DNA of 64,000 nucleotides from Tsukamurella pseudospumae (GCF_001575205.1 NZ_LSRE01000011.1:1-64000); one strand, 5' to 3'; counted from the stretch's first letter, positions 23,269 through 32,238 are shown. Notes: generated by a model not told the origin, from the letters alone. Program-made: numbers and translations.

Positions 23269-24051
23269 TCAGACATAGCGGGCGACGCCTCCGTCGACCT
23301 CGACGGTGGTTCCGGTCACATAGGCAGCGACCGGGGACAGCAGTAGGGCGATGACGGGAGCCACCTCGTGCGCGTGGCCGAAGCGGCCGAGGCCGATGCC
23401 CCGGTCCGCGGCGATGTCGGCCTCCCAGGCGGCGAAGCTCCGGGCGTCGCTGCTCTCCTCGTACCGGCGGCGCCACTGCCCGGTGTCCACCAGGCCGAGC
23501 GCCACCGAGTTCACCCGGATGCCGTCGGACGCGAACTCCAGCGACATCGACTTGCTCAGGTTGAGCAGTCCCGCGCGGGCGGCGCTCGTGGTGACCAGCC
23601 TCGGCTCCGGCTGCCGGGCGAGCACCGCGTTGATGTTGACGATCGACGCCGACGACGACGCCTTGAGCAGGGGCAGCGCAGCCTCGACCGGGTTCAGCAC
23701 GCCGGCGAACTTGAGATCGAGTTCGTCGCGCCAGTCGTCCATCGTCACCTGGTCACGGGGCTTCATCCGGGATCCGCCCGCGTTGTTCACCAGCCCGTCG
23801 AGGCCGCCGAACCGGTCGGCGGCACCGTCGATCACGGCCCGGACCTCGGCGCCGTCGCGCACGTCGCACGCCGCCGTGAACAGCTGGTCGCGCCCCGGGG
23901 CACCGTCGAAGACGGCGTCCAGGCGCCCGAGGTCCCGGGCGCAGGTGGCGACGTTCGCGCCCTCGGCCAGAAGGAGCCGGACGGTGGCGTGCCCGATCCC
24001 GGAGCTGCCCCCGGTGACCAGGTAGGTACGTCCTTGCAGTTGAAGATCCAC
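23269..24051 (-). CDS. SDR-family protein with unusual active site
   Basis: A 260-residue short-chain dehydrogenase. The cofactor motif TGGSSGIGHAT and NNAGGS are normal, and the C-terminal TVEVDGGVARYV fits. The usual YxxxK is replaced: the aligned segment reads LVTTSAARAGLLNLSKSM, giving Thr (or Ser) for Tyr and Arg for Lys. Such SDRs may use another mechanism or act on unusual substrates. The GTG at 24051 (AAGGA upstream) was chosen as the start. It lies between the TPP-enzyme gene and a canonical SDR gene in the operon. Confidence 0.8.
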   Translation of the reverse strand: MDLQLQGRTYLVTGGSSGIGHATVRLLLAEGANVATCARDLGRLDAVFDGAPGRDQLFTAACDVRDGAEVRAVIDGAADRFGGLDGLVNNAGGSRMKPRDQVTMDDWRDELDLKFAGVLNPVEAALPLLKASSSASIVNINAVLARQPEPRLVTTSAARAGLLNLSKSMSLEFASDGIRVNSVALGLVDTGQWRRRYEESSDARSFAAWEADIAADRGIGLGRFGHAHEVAPVIALLLSPVAAYVTGTTVEVDGGVARYV

Positions 24052-24082
24052 GGTCGGTCCTTGATCGTGTCGATGGGTCGGA

Positions 24083-24853
24083 TCAGTGGAAGACGAAGCC
24101 GCCGTCGACGACGAGCTCCTGCCCCGTGATGTACGAGGCCTCATCGCCGAGCAGGAACGCGACGGCCCCCACCAGGTCGGCGGGCTGCTGGTCGCGCGTG
24201 AGTGCGCGGTTCGCCCGGTACAGGTCGTGCCGGTGCGCGGGCACCATGGCGGCCGATTCGGACTCGGTCAGGCCGGGCGAGACCGTGTTGACGGTGATCC
24301 CGTGCGGACCGAGGTCGCGAGCCATCGCCCGTGTCAGTGCTGCGACGCCGCCCTTGGAGGTGACGTAGTGGCACAGCCGGCCGGAACCGTAGAGCGCCGC
24401 GTCCGAGCCGATGGTGACGATCCGGCCGCCGGCCTCGAGCATCGCGGGGATCACTGCACGACTGACCAGGAAGGTCCCGCGCAGGTTCACCCCGAGCACC
24501 CGGTCCCATTCCGCGACCGCGAGCTCGTGCACCGCCTTGCCGCCGACGCCGTCGGCGAGGGCCGCGTTGTTGACCAGGCCGTACAGCGGGCCGTCCGCGG
24601 AGACCACGGCCGCCATCGCGGCGACGGATTCCTCGTCCCGCAGGTCCACCTCGAGGAACCGGGCGTCCGCACCGTCGGTCCGCAGCGCCTCGGCCGCGGC
24701 TTCGCCCCAGTCCGCACGGACATCGGCGAGCCACAGCCGGGCGCCGGCCTCCGCGAGGCGGTGGGCGATCGCGAGGCCGAGGCCGCGCCCCGCGCCGGTG
24801 ACCAGGACGGTCCGCCCGGCGAGGGAGCCTCGTTCGGTTGCCTTGTCCGCCAT
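24083..24853 (-). CDS. SDR-family oxidoreductase (canonical active site)
   Basis: A 256-residue short-chain dehydrogenase. The motifs are TGAGRGLGLAIA, NNAALAD, a Ser in IVTIGSDAALYGSG and YVTSKGG, followed by SPGLTESE and the C-terminal GQELVVDGGFVFH. In ring-hydroxylating pathways a similar SDR oxidises a cis-dihydrodiol to a catechol or a side-chain alcohol to a ketone. Its start overlaps the stop of the cupin gene (ATGA). The precise substrate is not readable from sequence. Confidence 0.85.
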   Translation of the reverse strand: MADKATERGSLAGRTVLVTGAGRGLGLAIAHRLAEAGARLWLADVRADWGEAAAEALRTDGADARFLEVDLRDEESVAAMAAVVSADGPLYGLVNNAALADGVGGKAVHELAVAEWDRVLGVNLRGTFLVSRAVIPAMLEAGGRIVTIGSDAALYGSGRLCHYVTSKGGVAALTRAMARDLGPHGITVNTVSPGLTESESAAMVPAHRHDLYRANRALTRDQQPADLVGAVAFLLGDEASYITGQELVVDGGFVFH

Positions 24854-25377
24854 CAGTTCCGGCTGACCCCGTGCATGACCGAGGTCTCCGGGTAGGTCGG
24901 GATCTGCGGCTTCTGCGTGCCGATGATGACGCAGAACAGGGCGTCGGTGTCGCCGATGTTCTTGAGGCTGCGCGGCACGCCGGCGGGTACCACGATCATG
25001 TCGCGGTAGCCGAGCACGCGCTTGACGACCTCGCCGTCGCGGTGCACGCCGACCTCGACCTCGCCCTCGAGGACGAAGAACGCCTCCTCCACGTCGTGGT
25101 GGGTGTGCTCGGGGCCCTCGCCGCCGGGGGGCAGCAGCATGTTCGAGAAGGTGAAGCCGCGGGAGGCGATGCTGCGGCCGTCACCGTCGTGGTTGCCGGT
25201 GGCGCCGGAGCCGACGTAGCGGATCTGGGCGCGGCGGAACTGCGGTCCGGCCTGCTCCTGGAAGGAGAGGGTGTCCCAGTCCTCGTAGCGGCTGGCCTTG
25301 GTGAGGATGAGTGAATCGGCGTACTCCGCGAGATCGTTCTCGAGGTAGTCCTGGGGGGCTGCGGGCGAGTGCGACAT
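24853..25377 (-). CDS. Cupin-domain protein of the catabolic operon
   Basis: A 174-residue single cupin. Motif 1, PEHTHHDVEEAFFVLEGEVE, supplies His/His/Glu ligands, and motif 2, DMIVVPAGVPRSLKNIGD, lacks the usual last histidine (Arg in that position). It may therefore bind metal weakly or through three ligands. The ATG at 25377 has AGGAGAAAG. Cupins in such clusters act as ring-cleaving dioxygenases, isomerases or ligand sensors; none can be chosen here. It is coupled to the SDR gene and follows the hydrolase gene by about 30 bp. Confidence 0.8.
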   Translation of the reverse strand: MSHSPAAPQDYLENDLAEYADSLILTKASRYEDWDTLSFQEQAGPQFRRAQIRYVGSGATGNHDGDGRSIASRGFTFSNMLLPPGGEGPEHTHHDVEEAFFVLEGEVEVGVHRDGEVVKRVLGYRDMIVVPAGVPRSLKNIGDTDALFCVIIGTQKPQIPTYPETSVMHGVSRN

Positions 25378-25408
25378 GTTCTTTCTCCTGTGTCTGTTGG
25401 GGTGGTGG

Positions 25409-26185
25409 TCAACGGGTGAGCAGTAGCTCGGTGATCTGCACGAACGACTCGGTCCAGGCGTTGAACGCCTCGGGCTGTTCCTGATTCGCGAGATGCCCGG
25501 CACCGCGGACGGTCACGAACACACCGTCGGGGATGCCGCCGGCCAGCGCCTGGCTGGCATCCCGGCCGGTGATCCGGTCCTCGTCGCCGCACAGGACCAG
25601 AGTGGGTGTCGCGACCCCGGCGAGGGCCTCGGTGTGATCGGTGGCCGCCATCGACTCGGCCGCGTAGCCGTAGCCGGGCAACCGGATCGACGCCGCCATC
25701 AGGTCGGCTGCCGCACTCACGGCGTCGTCGTCGGCACCGGGGGCGAGCAGCCGGGGCGCGCGCGCCGCGGCGAACGCCGGGGCGCCGTGCGCACCGAGCT
25801 CGTCCGCCCGAGCGCGCATCGCGGCCGCCGACTCGGGCGACGTGCCCGATCCGACTGTGGAATCGCCGAGGATCAGGCTGCGCACCAGGTCCGGGTGCCG
25901 CAACGCCAGCCGGACGGCGATCACGCCGCCCCAGGACATACCGAGCACGTGCGCCCCGTCGGCGCACCGGCTCCGGATCACGTCGGCCGCCGCGTCGGCG
26001 TAGTCGTCGAGGTCGAGCGGCTCCGCGGGGTCGTCGCTACGGGCGTATCCCGGTGCGTCCCACGCCAACAGGTGCAGCCCGCCGATCCCCGCGAACTGGC
26101 CCGCGAAGGTCTCGGACGAGCCCCCGATCCCGTGCAACATGAGCAGCGCGGGCCCGGTCCCGGCCTCCTGCACGTACACGGTCAC
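25409..26185 (-). CDS. Alpha/beta hydrolase (meta-cleavage-product hydrolase-like)
   Basis: A 258-residue alpha/beta hydrolase. The oxyanion region is MLHGIGGSSETF, the nucleophile is in GMSWGGVIA, the acid in CGDEDRI and the catalytic His in GAGHLANQEQP. The GTG at 26185 overlaps the stop of the extradiol dioxygenase gene (GTGA). That pairing is standard for hydrolases that split the C-C bond of ring-fission products (BphD, HsaD, MhpC type). Substrate specificity is unknown. Confidence 0.85.
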   Translation of the reverse strand: MTVYVQEAGTGPALLMLHGIGGSSETFAGQFAGIGGLHLLAWDAPGYARSDDPAEPLDLDDYADAAADVIRSRCADGAHVLGMSWGGVIAVRLALRHPDLVRSLILGDSTVGSGTSPESAAAMRARADELGAHGAPAFAAARAPRLLAPGADDDAVSAAADLMAASIRLPGYGYAAESMAATDHTEALAGVATPTLVLCGDEDRITGRDASQALAGGIPDGVFVTVRGAGHLANQEQPEAFNAWTESFVQITELLLTR

Positions 26186-27117
26186 GACGACACCGCGGCG
26201 CCGACGGCGGCCGGCCGCGCGGGGCCGGGATCCGGGACGCCGGCCATGTGGCTGCGGACCTGCTTCGACGGCGGGCCGGCGGTGCCCCAGAGGTCGGAGA
26301 GCTCCGGCACGCGACGCCAGACGCGGCACAGCCAGGCGTCCTCGTCGACCTGCGCGATGCCCGAGGTGTACTCGCACACCAGCCCGGCCGGATCGGCGAA
26401 GTACGAGAAGGTGTTGTCGCCGGGACCGTGCTTGCCCGGACCCCACAGCGGCGTGATGCCGTGGTGCCGAAGGCGTCCGATGCCGCGCATGAAGTGGTCG
26501 ACGGTGGGCATCTGGTAGGCGATGTGGTTCACCGCGGTCCACTCGGCCTGGTTGAACGCGATGCTGTGATGATCGGCATTGCAGCGCAGGAAGGCCATCT
26601 GGTGCTCGGACCAGTCCGAGACCCGCATGCCGAGCACGTCGGTGTAGAAGGCCACGGCCGCATCGATGTCCACCGTGTTGAGCACCACGTGCGTCACGCC
26701 CACCGGGACGGCGTCGCCGGTCTCGATCTTCGTGACGGCGTAGGTGTCGGCGGAGATCTCGACGACCCGGCCCTCGGGATCGGCGAAGCGCAGGCCGTAG
26801 CCGCCGCCGACCTGCTCGAGCGGTCCTGGCCCGGCGATCGGTCCGATCCCCCTGGACTCCAGCCTGCGGGCGGCCTCGTCGACCTCCGCCGGGGTGGCCA
26901 CGGCGAAGGAGATGCGGCCCAGGCCGTTCTGCGGCGCGTCGCTGAGCTGGAGCACGTGGTGCTGCATGCCGGTGCCCCGCAACCACGCCTGGGCGCCGTC
27001 CCGCTCGACGACCTTCAGGCCCCAGACGTTCTCGTAGAAGTCCGTGGAGTCGGTCACCGTCGGCACGCGGAGCTCCACGGAGCGGAGCGCGCGGATGCGA
27101 GCGATGGGTGGATTCAT
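26182..27117 (-). CDS. Extradiol ring-cleavage dioxygenase (VOC family, BphC-like)
   Basis: A 311-residue two-module VOC protein. The second module holds the probable iron ligands: His in VTHVVLNTVD, His in AVNHIAYQMP and Glu in LVCEYTSGIAQ, spaced as in type I extradiol dioxygenases. The first module (LRSVELRVPTVTDSTDFYEN) lacks ligands, as expected. It would open a catechol next to the diol, and the downstream hydrolase would then cleave the product. The start has no overlap with the upstream aldehyde dehydrogenase (about 70 bp gap). Confidence 0.85.
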   Translation of the reverse strand: MNPPIARIRALRSVELRVPTVTDSTDFYENVWGLKVVERDGAQAWLRGTGMQHHVLQLSDAPQNGLGRISFAVATPAEVDEAARRLESRGIGPIAGPGPLEQVGGGYGLRFADPEGRVVEISADTYAVTKIETGDAVPVGVTHVVLNTVDIDAAVAFYTDVLGMRVSDWSEHQMAFLRCNADHHSIAFNQAEWTAVNHIAYQMPTVDHFMRGIGRLRHHGITPLWGPGKHGPGDNTFSYFADPAGLVCEYTSGIAQVDEDAWLCRVWRRVPELSDLWGTAGPPSKQVRSHMAGVPDPGPARPAAVGAAVSS

Positions 27118-27186
27118 TTCTCTGCTGTCCTTCCGTACCTGCTGGGTATCGAGATCGCCGCGGATGTCGGTGCGGCGCTCATGGAT

Positions 27187-28695
27187 TCACCGGGGGATCG
27201 CCCACGGATTCGGCTCCGGGTCCATGCCCAGGTAGATGCTCTTCTGGCGGGAGTACGCGGCGATCCCCGCGCGCCCCTTCTCCACCCCCAGGCCACTCTC
27301 CTTCACACCGCCGAAGGGCGTGGAGATGCTGAACTGCTTGTAGGTGTTGATCCACACCGTGCCGGCCTGCAGCCGGCGGGCGAGCCGCAGGGCGCGGCGG
27401 TAGTCGCGGGTCCAGATGCCGGACGCCAGACCGAAGACCGAGTCGTTGGCCTGCGCCAGCAGGTCCTCCTCCCCGTCGAAGGGCAGCGCGACGAGGACCG
27501 GGCCGAAGATCTCCTCCTGGCACACGCGGGCGTCGTTGGCCAGTCCGTCGATCACCGTCGGCAGGTAGTACGAGCCGTCGGCGAGTGCTGGATCATCGGG
27601 TCGCTCACCGCCGCAGAGGATCCTGCCGCCCTCCTCGCGGGCGAGGTCGACGTAGCCGGCGACGTCGTCGCGGTGCTTCGCGTGCACCAGCGGCCCGACC
27701 TGGGTCCGCGGATCCGAGCCGGGACCGAGCCGCAGTGCGCGGGCGCCCTCGACGACGCGGGCGAGCACCTCGTCGTAGCGGCTCCGGTCGATGAACAGTC
27801 GGGAGCCGGCGATGCAGCTCTGCCCGCTGGAGGAGAAGATCCCGTACAGGATCCCGTTCACGGTGAGGTCGATGTCGGCGTCGTCGAGCACGATGGTCGG
27901 CGATTTTCCGCCCAGTTCGAGCGAGACCGGCATCAGCTTCTCCGCGGCCTGGTGCGCGATCCGCCGGCCGGTGGTCGTGCCGCCCGTGAAGGTCACCTTG
28001 CCGATGCCCGGATGCCGGACGATCGCGTCGCCCACCACCGAACCCTTGCCCGGGAGCACCGACAGCAGGCCCGCGGGCAGGCCGGACTCGTCGATGATCC
28101 GGGCCAGCCGCATCGAGACCAGCGGGGTCCACTCCGCGGGCTTGAGCACGACGGCGTTGCCCGCCGCGAGGGCGGGGGCGATCTTCTGCGCATCGCTCGC
28201 GATCGGCGAGTTCCACGGCGCGATCGCGCCGACCACGCCGATCGGCTCGTAGACGCTCATCGTGAGGTAGTCGCCCCGCGGTGCGGTGAGATCGGCGTCG
28301 CCGCTCTCGAGGACCGCGGCGAAGTAGCGGAAGGTACCCGCCGCGCTGCCCACCAGTGCTCGCGTCTCATGTATCGACTTGCCGGTGTTCGCGGTCTGCA
28401 GGGCCGCGAGCTCATCGAGGTGCAGCTCGATGGCGTCGGCGATCCGGGCCAGGTACCGGGCGCGCTGGTGCGGCTGCAGGCCGCGCCACTCCTGGTCCTC
28501 GGCGGCCCGTCGGCCGGCCTCGACGGCGATGTCGACGTCGTCGGCGGTGGCCTGGGTGATGGTCTGCAGCGCCCGGCCGGTGGCGGGGTCGACGACCTCG
28601 AACACGGGGCCCGTGCCGCGGCGCCACACGCCGCCCACGCCGATCTCGTCGGTCACCGGTACGAACGGCGTCGCCGTGGTCACAGGGGCGTTCAT
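27187..28695 (-). CDS. NAD(P)-dependent aldehyde dehydrogenase
   Basis: A 502-residue class I/II-type aldehyde dehydrogenase. It has GAIAPWNSPI, FTGGTTTGRRI, the general base Glu in LELGGKSP and the nucleophile Cys in FSSSGQSCIAGSR. It oxidises an aldehyde, perhaps a semialdehyde from ring cleavage or an aryl aldehyde made by the TPP enzyme. The ATG overlaps the stop of the transporter gene (ATGA). An imperfect start (MNAPVTTATPF) is followed by family text from residue 20. Confidence 0.9.
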   Translation of the reverse strand: MNAPVTTATPFVPVTDEIGVGGVWRRGTGPVFEVVDPATGRALQTITQATADDVDIAVEAGRRAAEDQEWRGLQPHQRARYLARIADAIELHLDELAALQTANTGKSIHETRALVGSAAGTFRYFAAVLESGDADLTAPRGDYLTMSVYEPIGVVGAIAPWNSPIASDAQKIAPALAAGNAVVLKPAEWTPLVSMRLARIIDESGLPAGLLSVLPGKGSVVGDAIVRHPGIGKVTFTGGTTTGRRIAHQAAEKLMPVSLELGGKSPTIVLDDADIDLTVNGILYGIFSSSGQSCIAGSRLFIDRSRYDEVLARVVEGARALRLGPGSDPRTQVGPLVHAKHRDDVAGYVDLAREEGGRILCGGERPDDPALADGSYYLPTVIDGLANDARVCQEEIFGPVLVALPFDGEEDLLAQANDSVFGLASGIWTRDYRRALRLARRLQAGTVWINTYKQFSISTPFGGVKESGLGVEKGRAGIAAYSRQKSIYLGMDPEPNPWAIPR

Positions 28696-30062
28696 CGGTT
28701 GATCTCCTCGAGGGTGCGTTCCTTGGTCTCGATCCCGAACGTCGCGACCACCAGGCAGCCGACGACCGCCACGAGTCCGAAGGTGGTGAACAGCCAGGAC
28801 AGTGAGTCGTTGCTCGCGGTGAGCACCCAACCGACGACCAGCGGGCCGAAGATGATGCCGAGGCGGCCGGCGGCCCCACCGAAGGCGCACCCCTGGGCGC
28901 GGATCCGGGTCGGGTAGAGCTCGGCGGTGTAGACGTAGAGCGCCATGTTCACGGCGAAGATGAACAGTGCGGTGCCCGCGGCCCACAGCACCACCTGGCC
29001 GGCCGAGCCGGTACCGAATCCGGCGAGCAGGAACAGCGTCAGGGCGGCGAATCCGAGCGAGGCGGAGATGCAGAGCCTGCGGCCCAGGCGGTCGATGAGG
29101 AACGCCACGGTGAGGCAACCGACCAGGCCGGTGAGGCTGGTCAGCACGCTGTAGTGCAGCGCGGTCTTCTCCCCCACCTTGAAGATGCGGGTGAACAGCA
29201 CCGGCAACCACGAGGCGATGCCGTAGTTGACGAAGTAGGCGGTGAGCCACGCCGTGGCGACCATCGCGGTGCGGCGGCGGTAACGAACGCTGAAGAGTTC
29301 GACGAACGAGCTGCGCACGGTGACCTCGGCCGGCGGGTTCCGGTCGTAGTCGGGCAGCGTTCCGAACTGCTTGGTGACCTCCGACTCGATCTTCTCCAGG
29401 GTGCGGGTGGCGTCGTCGAGCCGGCCGCGCGAGGCCAGCCAGCGCGGCGACTCCTGCAGTCGGAACAGCGACGGGACCAGGAGGATGGGCAAGGCGCCCA
29501 GGGCGAAGAGCCAGCGGTAGCCGTGCGCCGGCACCATCCACGACGCGACCAGCGCCGAGCACACCAGGCCGATCGGGAACACCGTCTCGTAGAGCAGGAC
29601 GAAGCGGCCGCGGCCGTGCGCCTTCGTGATCTCGCCGATGTAGCTGGCGGCCACCGGGACCTCGGCGCCGAGCCCCAGCCCCTGCAGGAATCGGAAGATC
29701 ACGAACAGCTCGAGGCTGTGCGTCAGGCCCATGCCGAGGCTGAGGACCGAGTAGACCACGAGCGAGACGATGATCACGTTGATCCGGCCGTAGTGGTCGG
29801 CGAACCATCCGCCGAGAAGCGCGCCCACCAGCATGCCGATGCCGCCCACGGCGATCATCCAGGCGATCGATGACGAGGTCAGATGCCACTGCTTGGCGAT
29901 CTGGGGCATCGAGTAGGCGATCATCAGTTGGTCGAACCCGTCGAAGAAGGTGACGGCGCCGGCGATGACTCTCGCCTTGATGTGCCATCGGCTGATCGGC
30001 AACCGCTCCATCCGTGCGCCGATCACCTCGGCGGACAGAGCAGGTGTGACGGAGGTACTCAT
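28692..30062 (-). CDS. MFS transporter (aromatic acid/metabolite-type)
   Basis: A 456-residue, 12-helix major facilitator. The loop 2-3 motif GGWFADHYGRI and RFLQGLGLGAEVPVAASYIG are typical of AAHS/sugar-porter-like proton symporters. The repeated loop motif RLGRRL appears in the second half. It is the first gene of the long operon running leftward to 20447 and presumably imports the pathway substrate. Its promoter carries operator site C. An organic acid is the likely cargo, by comparison with the family. Confidence 0.85.
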   Translation of the reverse strand: MSTSVTPALSAEVIGARMERLPISRWHIKARVIAGAVTFFDGFDQLMIAYSMPQIAKQWHLTSSSIAWMIAVGGIGMLVGALLGGWFADHYGRINVIIVSLVVYSVLSLGMGLTHSLELFVIFRFLQGLGLGAEVPVAASYIGEITKAHGRGRFVLLYETVFPIGLVCSALVASWMVPAHGYRWLFALGALPILLVPSLFRLQESPRWLASRGRLDDATRTLEKIESEVTKQFGTLPDYDRNPPAEVTVRSSFVELFSVRYRRRTAMVATAWLTAYFVNYGIASWLPVLFTRIFKVGEKTALHYSVLTSLTGLVGCLTVAFLIDRLGRRLCISASLGFAALTLFLLAGFGTGSAGQVVLWAAGTALFIFAVNMALYVYTAELYPTRIRAQGCAFGGAAGRLGIIFGPLVVGWVLTASNDSLSWLFTTFGLVAVVGCLVVATFGIETKERTLEEINR

Positions 30063-30104
30063 TCTGAAGGGGCTCCCTTGGGCTGGGTGGAGCTGCAGTC
30101 GAGA

Positions 30105-30126
30105 TTTGCTAAGTGCTCAACTATTT
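30105..30126. promoter_or_regulatory. Operator-like site C (MarR regulon candidate)
   Basis: On the minus strand this reads AATAGTTGAGCACTTAGCAA, matching sites A and B at nearly all core positions. It lies 43 bp before the transporter start, so it should control the main catabolic operon. Confidence 0.7.
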
Positions 30127-30280
30127 ACCCCTAAGATGTAACCGCAGTCACAGTGCTGCGGTCAAGTGGTTCGCGAGAATTCGACAATCAGTACCGGAAT
30201 TGCGCCAACGGCGATACGGACGCGATCACGGGACCACCGCGGACCCGGTCGCCGCGGAGCGCGTGTGCTACCCATGAACC

Positions 30281-31246
30281 ATGAAGGCGATCGACGTCGA
30301 CGAGACCACGCGGAACCTCCAGCTCGTCGACCTGCCCGTTCCCGAGCCCGGACCCGGTGAGGTGCGGATCGCAGTGGCCGCCACCGCGGTGAACCGGGCC
30401 GATCTGCTGCAGCGTCGGGGCCTGTACCCGCCGCCGCCCGGCGCCAGCCCGATCCTCGGGCTCGAGGTCGCCGGCATCGTCGACGCGCTCGGCGCGGAGG
30501 TCACCGGGATCGCTGTGGGCGACGAGGTGTGCGCGCTCCTGGCGGGCGGGGGCTACGCCGAGTACGCGATCGCGCCCGCGGCGCAGTGCCTGCCCGTCCC
30601 CGCCGGGGTCCCGCTCGTCGACGCCGCCGCCCTGCCCGAGGGCGCCTGCACGGTGTACTCGAACGTGGTCATGGAGGGTGGCCTGCGCGCCGGTGAGACG
30701 CTCCTGATCCACGGCGGCGGCAGCGGCATCGGCACGCACGCGATCCAACTGGGCAAGGCGCTCGGTGCCACGGTGGCGGTCACCGTCGGCTCGGAGTACA
30801 AGGCGCGGCGTTGCCGCGAACTGGGCGCCGACATCGTGATCGACTACCACGCAGAGGATTTCGCGGAGGTCCTGCGGGACCGCGCCGACGTGATCCTCGA
30901 CATCATGGGCGCGAGGTACCTGCCGCGCAACATCCGCGCGCTCGCGCCGCAGGGACGGCTGGTGATCATCGGCATGCAGGGCGGCGTCGACGCCGAGCTG
31001 AACATCGCTGCACTGCTGCGCAAACGGGGCCGGATCAGCGCGACCAACCTGCGCGGCCGGCCCGCCGTGGGGCCGCACAGCAAGGCCGAGGTGGTGGCAG
31101 CGGTCCGGGAGCACGTCTGGCCCCTGTTCGCCGACGGTGCGCTGCGCCCCGTCGTCTCCGCCCGTCTCCCGTTCGCCGAGGCGAACGCCGCCCATGACCT
31201 CCTCGACTCCCCCGAATCCGTCGGAAAGGTGGTGCTGACACCGTGA
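30281..31246 (+). CDS. NAD(P)H-quinone oxidoreductase, zinc-free MDR family
   Basis: A 321-residue quinone oxidoreductase of the PIG3 subgroup. NRADLLQRRGLYPPPPGASP is a signature of that group, followed by LIHGGGSGIGTHAIQLGKAL for NADPH. Structural and catalytic zinc ligands are missing, as expected. It occupies the place of the Rv3777-type oxidoreductase in the M. tuberculosis neighbourhood. The downstream hypothetical gene overlaps its stop (GTGA). The start is the ATG at 30281. Confidence 0.9.
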   Translation: MKAIDVDETTRNLQLVDLPVPEPGPGEVRIAVAATAVNRADLLQRRGLYPPPPGASPILGLEVAGIVDALGAEVTGIAVGDEVCALLAGGGYAEYAIAPAAQCLPVPAGVPLVDAAALPEGACTVYSNVVMEGGLRAGETLLIHGGGSGIGTHAIQLGKALGATVAVTVGSEYKARRCRELGADIVIDYHAEDFAEVLRDRADVILDIMGARYLPRNIRALAPQGRLVIIGMQGGVDAELNIAALLRKRGRISATNLRGRPAVGPHSKAEVVAAVREHVWPLFADGALRPVVSARLPFAEANAAHDLLDSPESVGKVVLTP

Positions 31247-32238
31247 TCGACGACCTCACCGCCCGCCTCCTCGAGGCGCAGATCGCGTTCGCACGCAAGC
31301 AACTCCGGGACAACGCCTTCCACGCGCTGGTCATCGAGGAGGTGGACAACACGCTCGCCGTCGCCTCCGACCTCACGCTCGCCGAGGCCGTCACGCCCGC
31401 CATGATCAAGGCCGTCGCCGCCAAGTACGCCGTCCAGGTCCCGGTCGAGGGCGCGATCCCCGAGCTCGTCGGCGAGATCGCCGGCCGCCTGTACCGGCAC
31501 ACCGTCAACGACACCACCCGCCTCGACGAGGTGATCGACAGCCGCAGCTTCGAGGAGCTGCTGAGCACCGTCACCGAGATGGACCTGACCCGGCGCGTGC
31601 TCCAGGTGCTCTCCGAGAGCCCCGTCACCGAGGACGCCGTCGCCTCCGTGCTGCACGCGGCGGCATCGTCCGCGGCCGACGACGCCACGCGCGCCCTGGC
31701 CCGGAACGCGGTGACGCGCACCGTCGCCGGTGCCGCCACGCGGGCCCTGCGTCCCGCCCTCCCGGCGCTCGGTCAGCGCGCGGACGCCGCCGCTCGGCGC
31801 GGCGTCCGGTTCGCCCTGCGCAGGGTCGCCGCCGACGGCGACGAGACCCTCGCCGACGCCGTTCGGGACTTCTGGCGCGCACACCGCAGCAACTCCGTGG
31901 CGGAGTACCGCGGCGTGCTGACCGACGCCGATGTCGAGGACGTGGTGGTGCTGATCTTCGAGTTCTGGCGCACCTTCCGCGACACCGACTACTTCCGCGC
32001 GCTCCTGGACGAGGGCATCGACCACGTCTTCGACAAGTACGGCGACGCCTCGCTCTACGAACTCCTGGCCGAGCTCGGCGTGGGCCGCGAGGACATGATC
32101 GAGGAGGCCCTGCGCTTCGGCCCGCCCGTGCTCGCCACCCTCGACGAACGCGGCGTCATCGAGGATCTGTTGCGCCGCCGCCTCACGCCGTTCTTCGAGT
32201 CCGACGAGTACCGTGCCGCGATCGAACCCCGGCCGTGA
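31243..32238 (+). CDS. Conserved hypothetical protein, helical
   Basis: A 331-residue mostly helical acidic protein. The GTG overlaps the stop of the oxidoreductase gene, so translation is coupled. The text is rich in Asp/Glu/Arg/Ala (RTFRDTDYFRALLDEGIDHV, YGDASLYELLAELGVGREDM), with no signal peptide and no clear membrane helix. I do not recognise a family. Its stop overlaps the start of the following lipoprotein gene (GTGA), so three genes form one unit. Confidence 0.75.
   Translation: MIDDLTARLLEAQIAFARKQLRDNAFHALVIEEVDNTLAVASDLTLAEAVTPAMIKAVAAKYAVQVPVEGAIPELVGEIAGRLYRHTVNDTTRLDEVIDSRSFEELLSTVTEMDLTRRVLQVLSESPVTEDAVASVLHAAASSAADDATRALARNAVTRTVAGAATRALRPALPALGQRADAAARRGVRFALRRVAADGDETLADAVRDFWRAHRSNSVAEYRGVLTDADVEDVVVLIFEFWRTFRDTDYFRALLDEGIDHVFDKYGDASLYELLAELGVGREDMIEEALRFGPPVLATLDERGVIEDLLRRRLTPFFESDEYRAAIEPRP

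Noticed and set aside
24853-25377. Cupin as 3-hydroxyanthranilate 3,4-dioxygenase (length near 174 residues)
   Set aside because: The cupin motif 1 text and the missing last histidine do not match that family closely, and no kynurenine genes are nearby.
14804-30062. Assignment of the island to indole-acetate, oestrogen or biphenyl degradation
   Set aside because: Individual enzymes resemble parts of each, but the diagnostic genes of those pathways (IacA-type, P450 or large Rieske alpha/beta, BphA) are absent.
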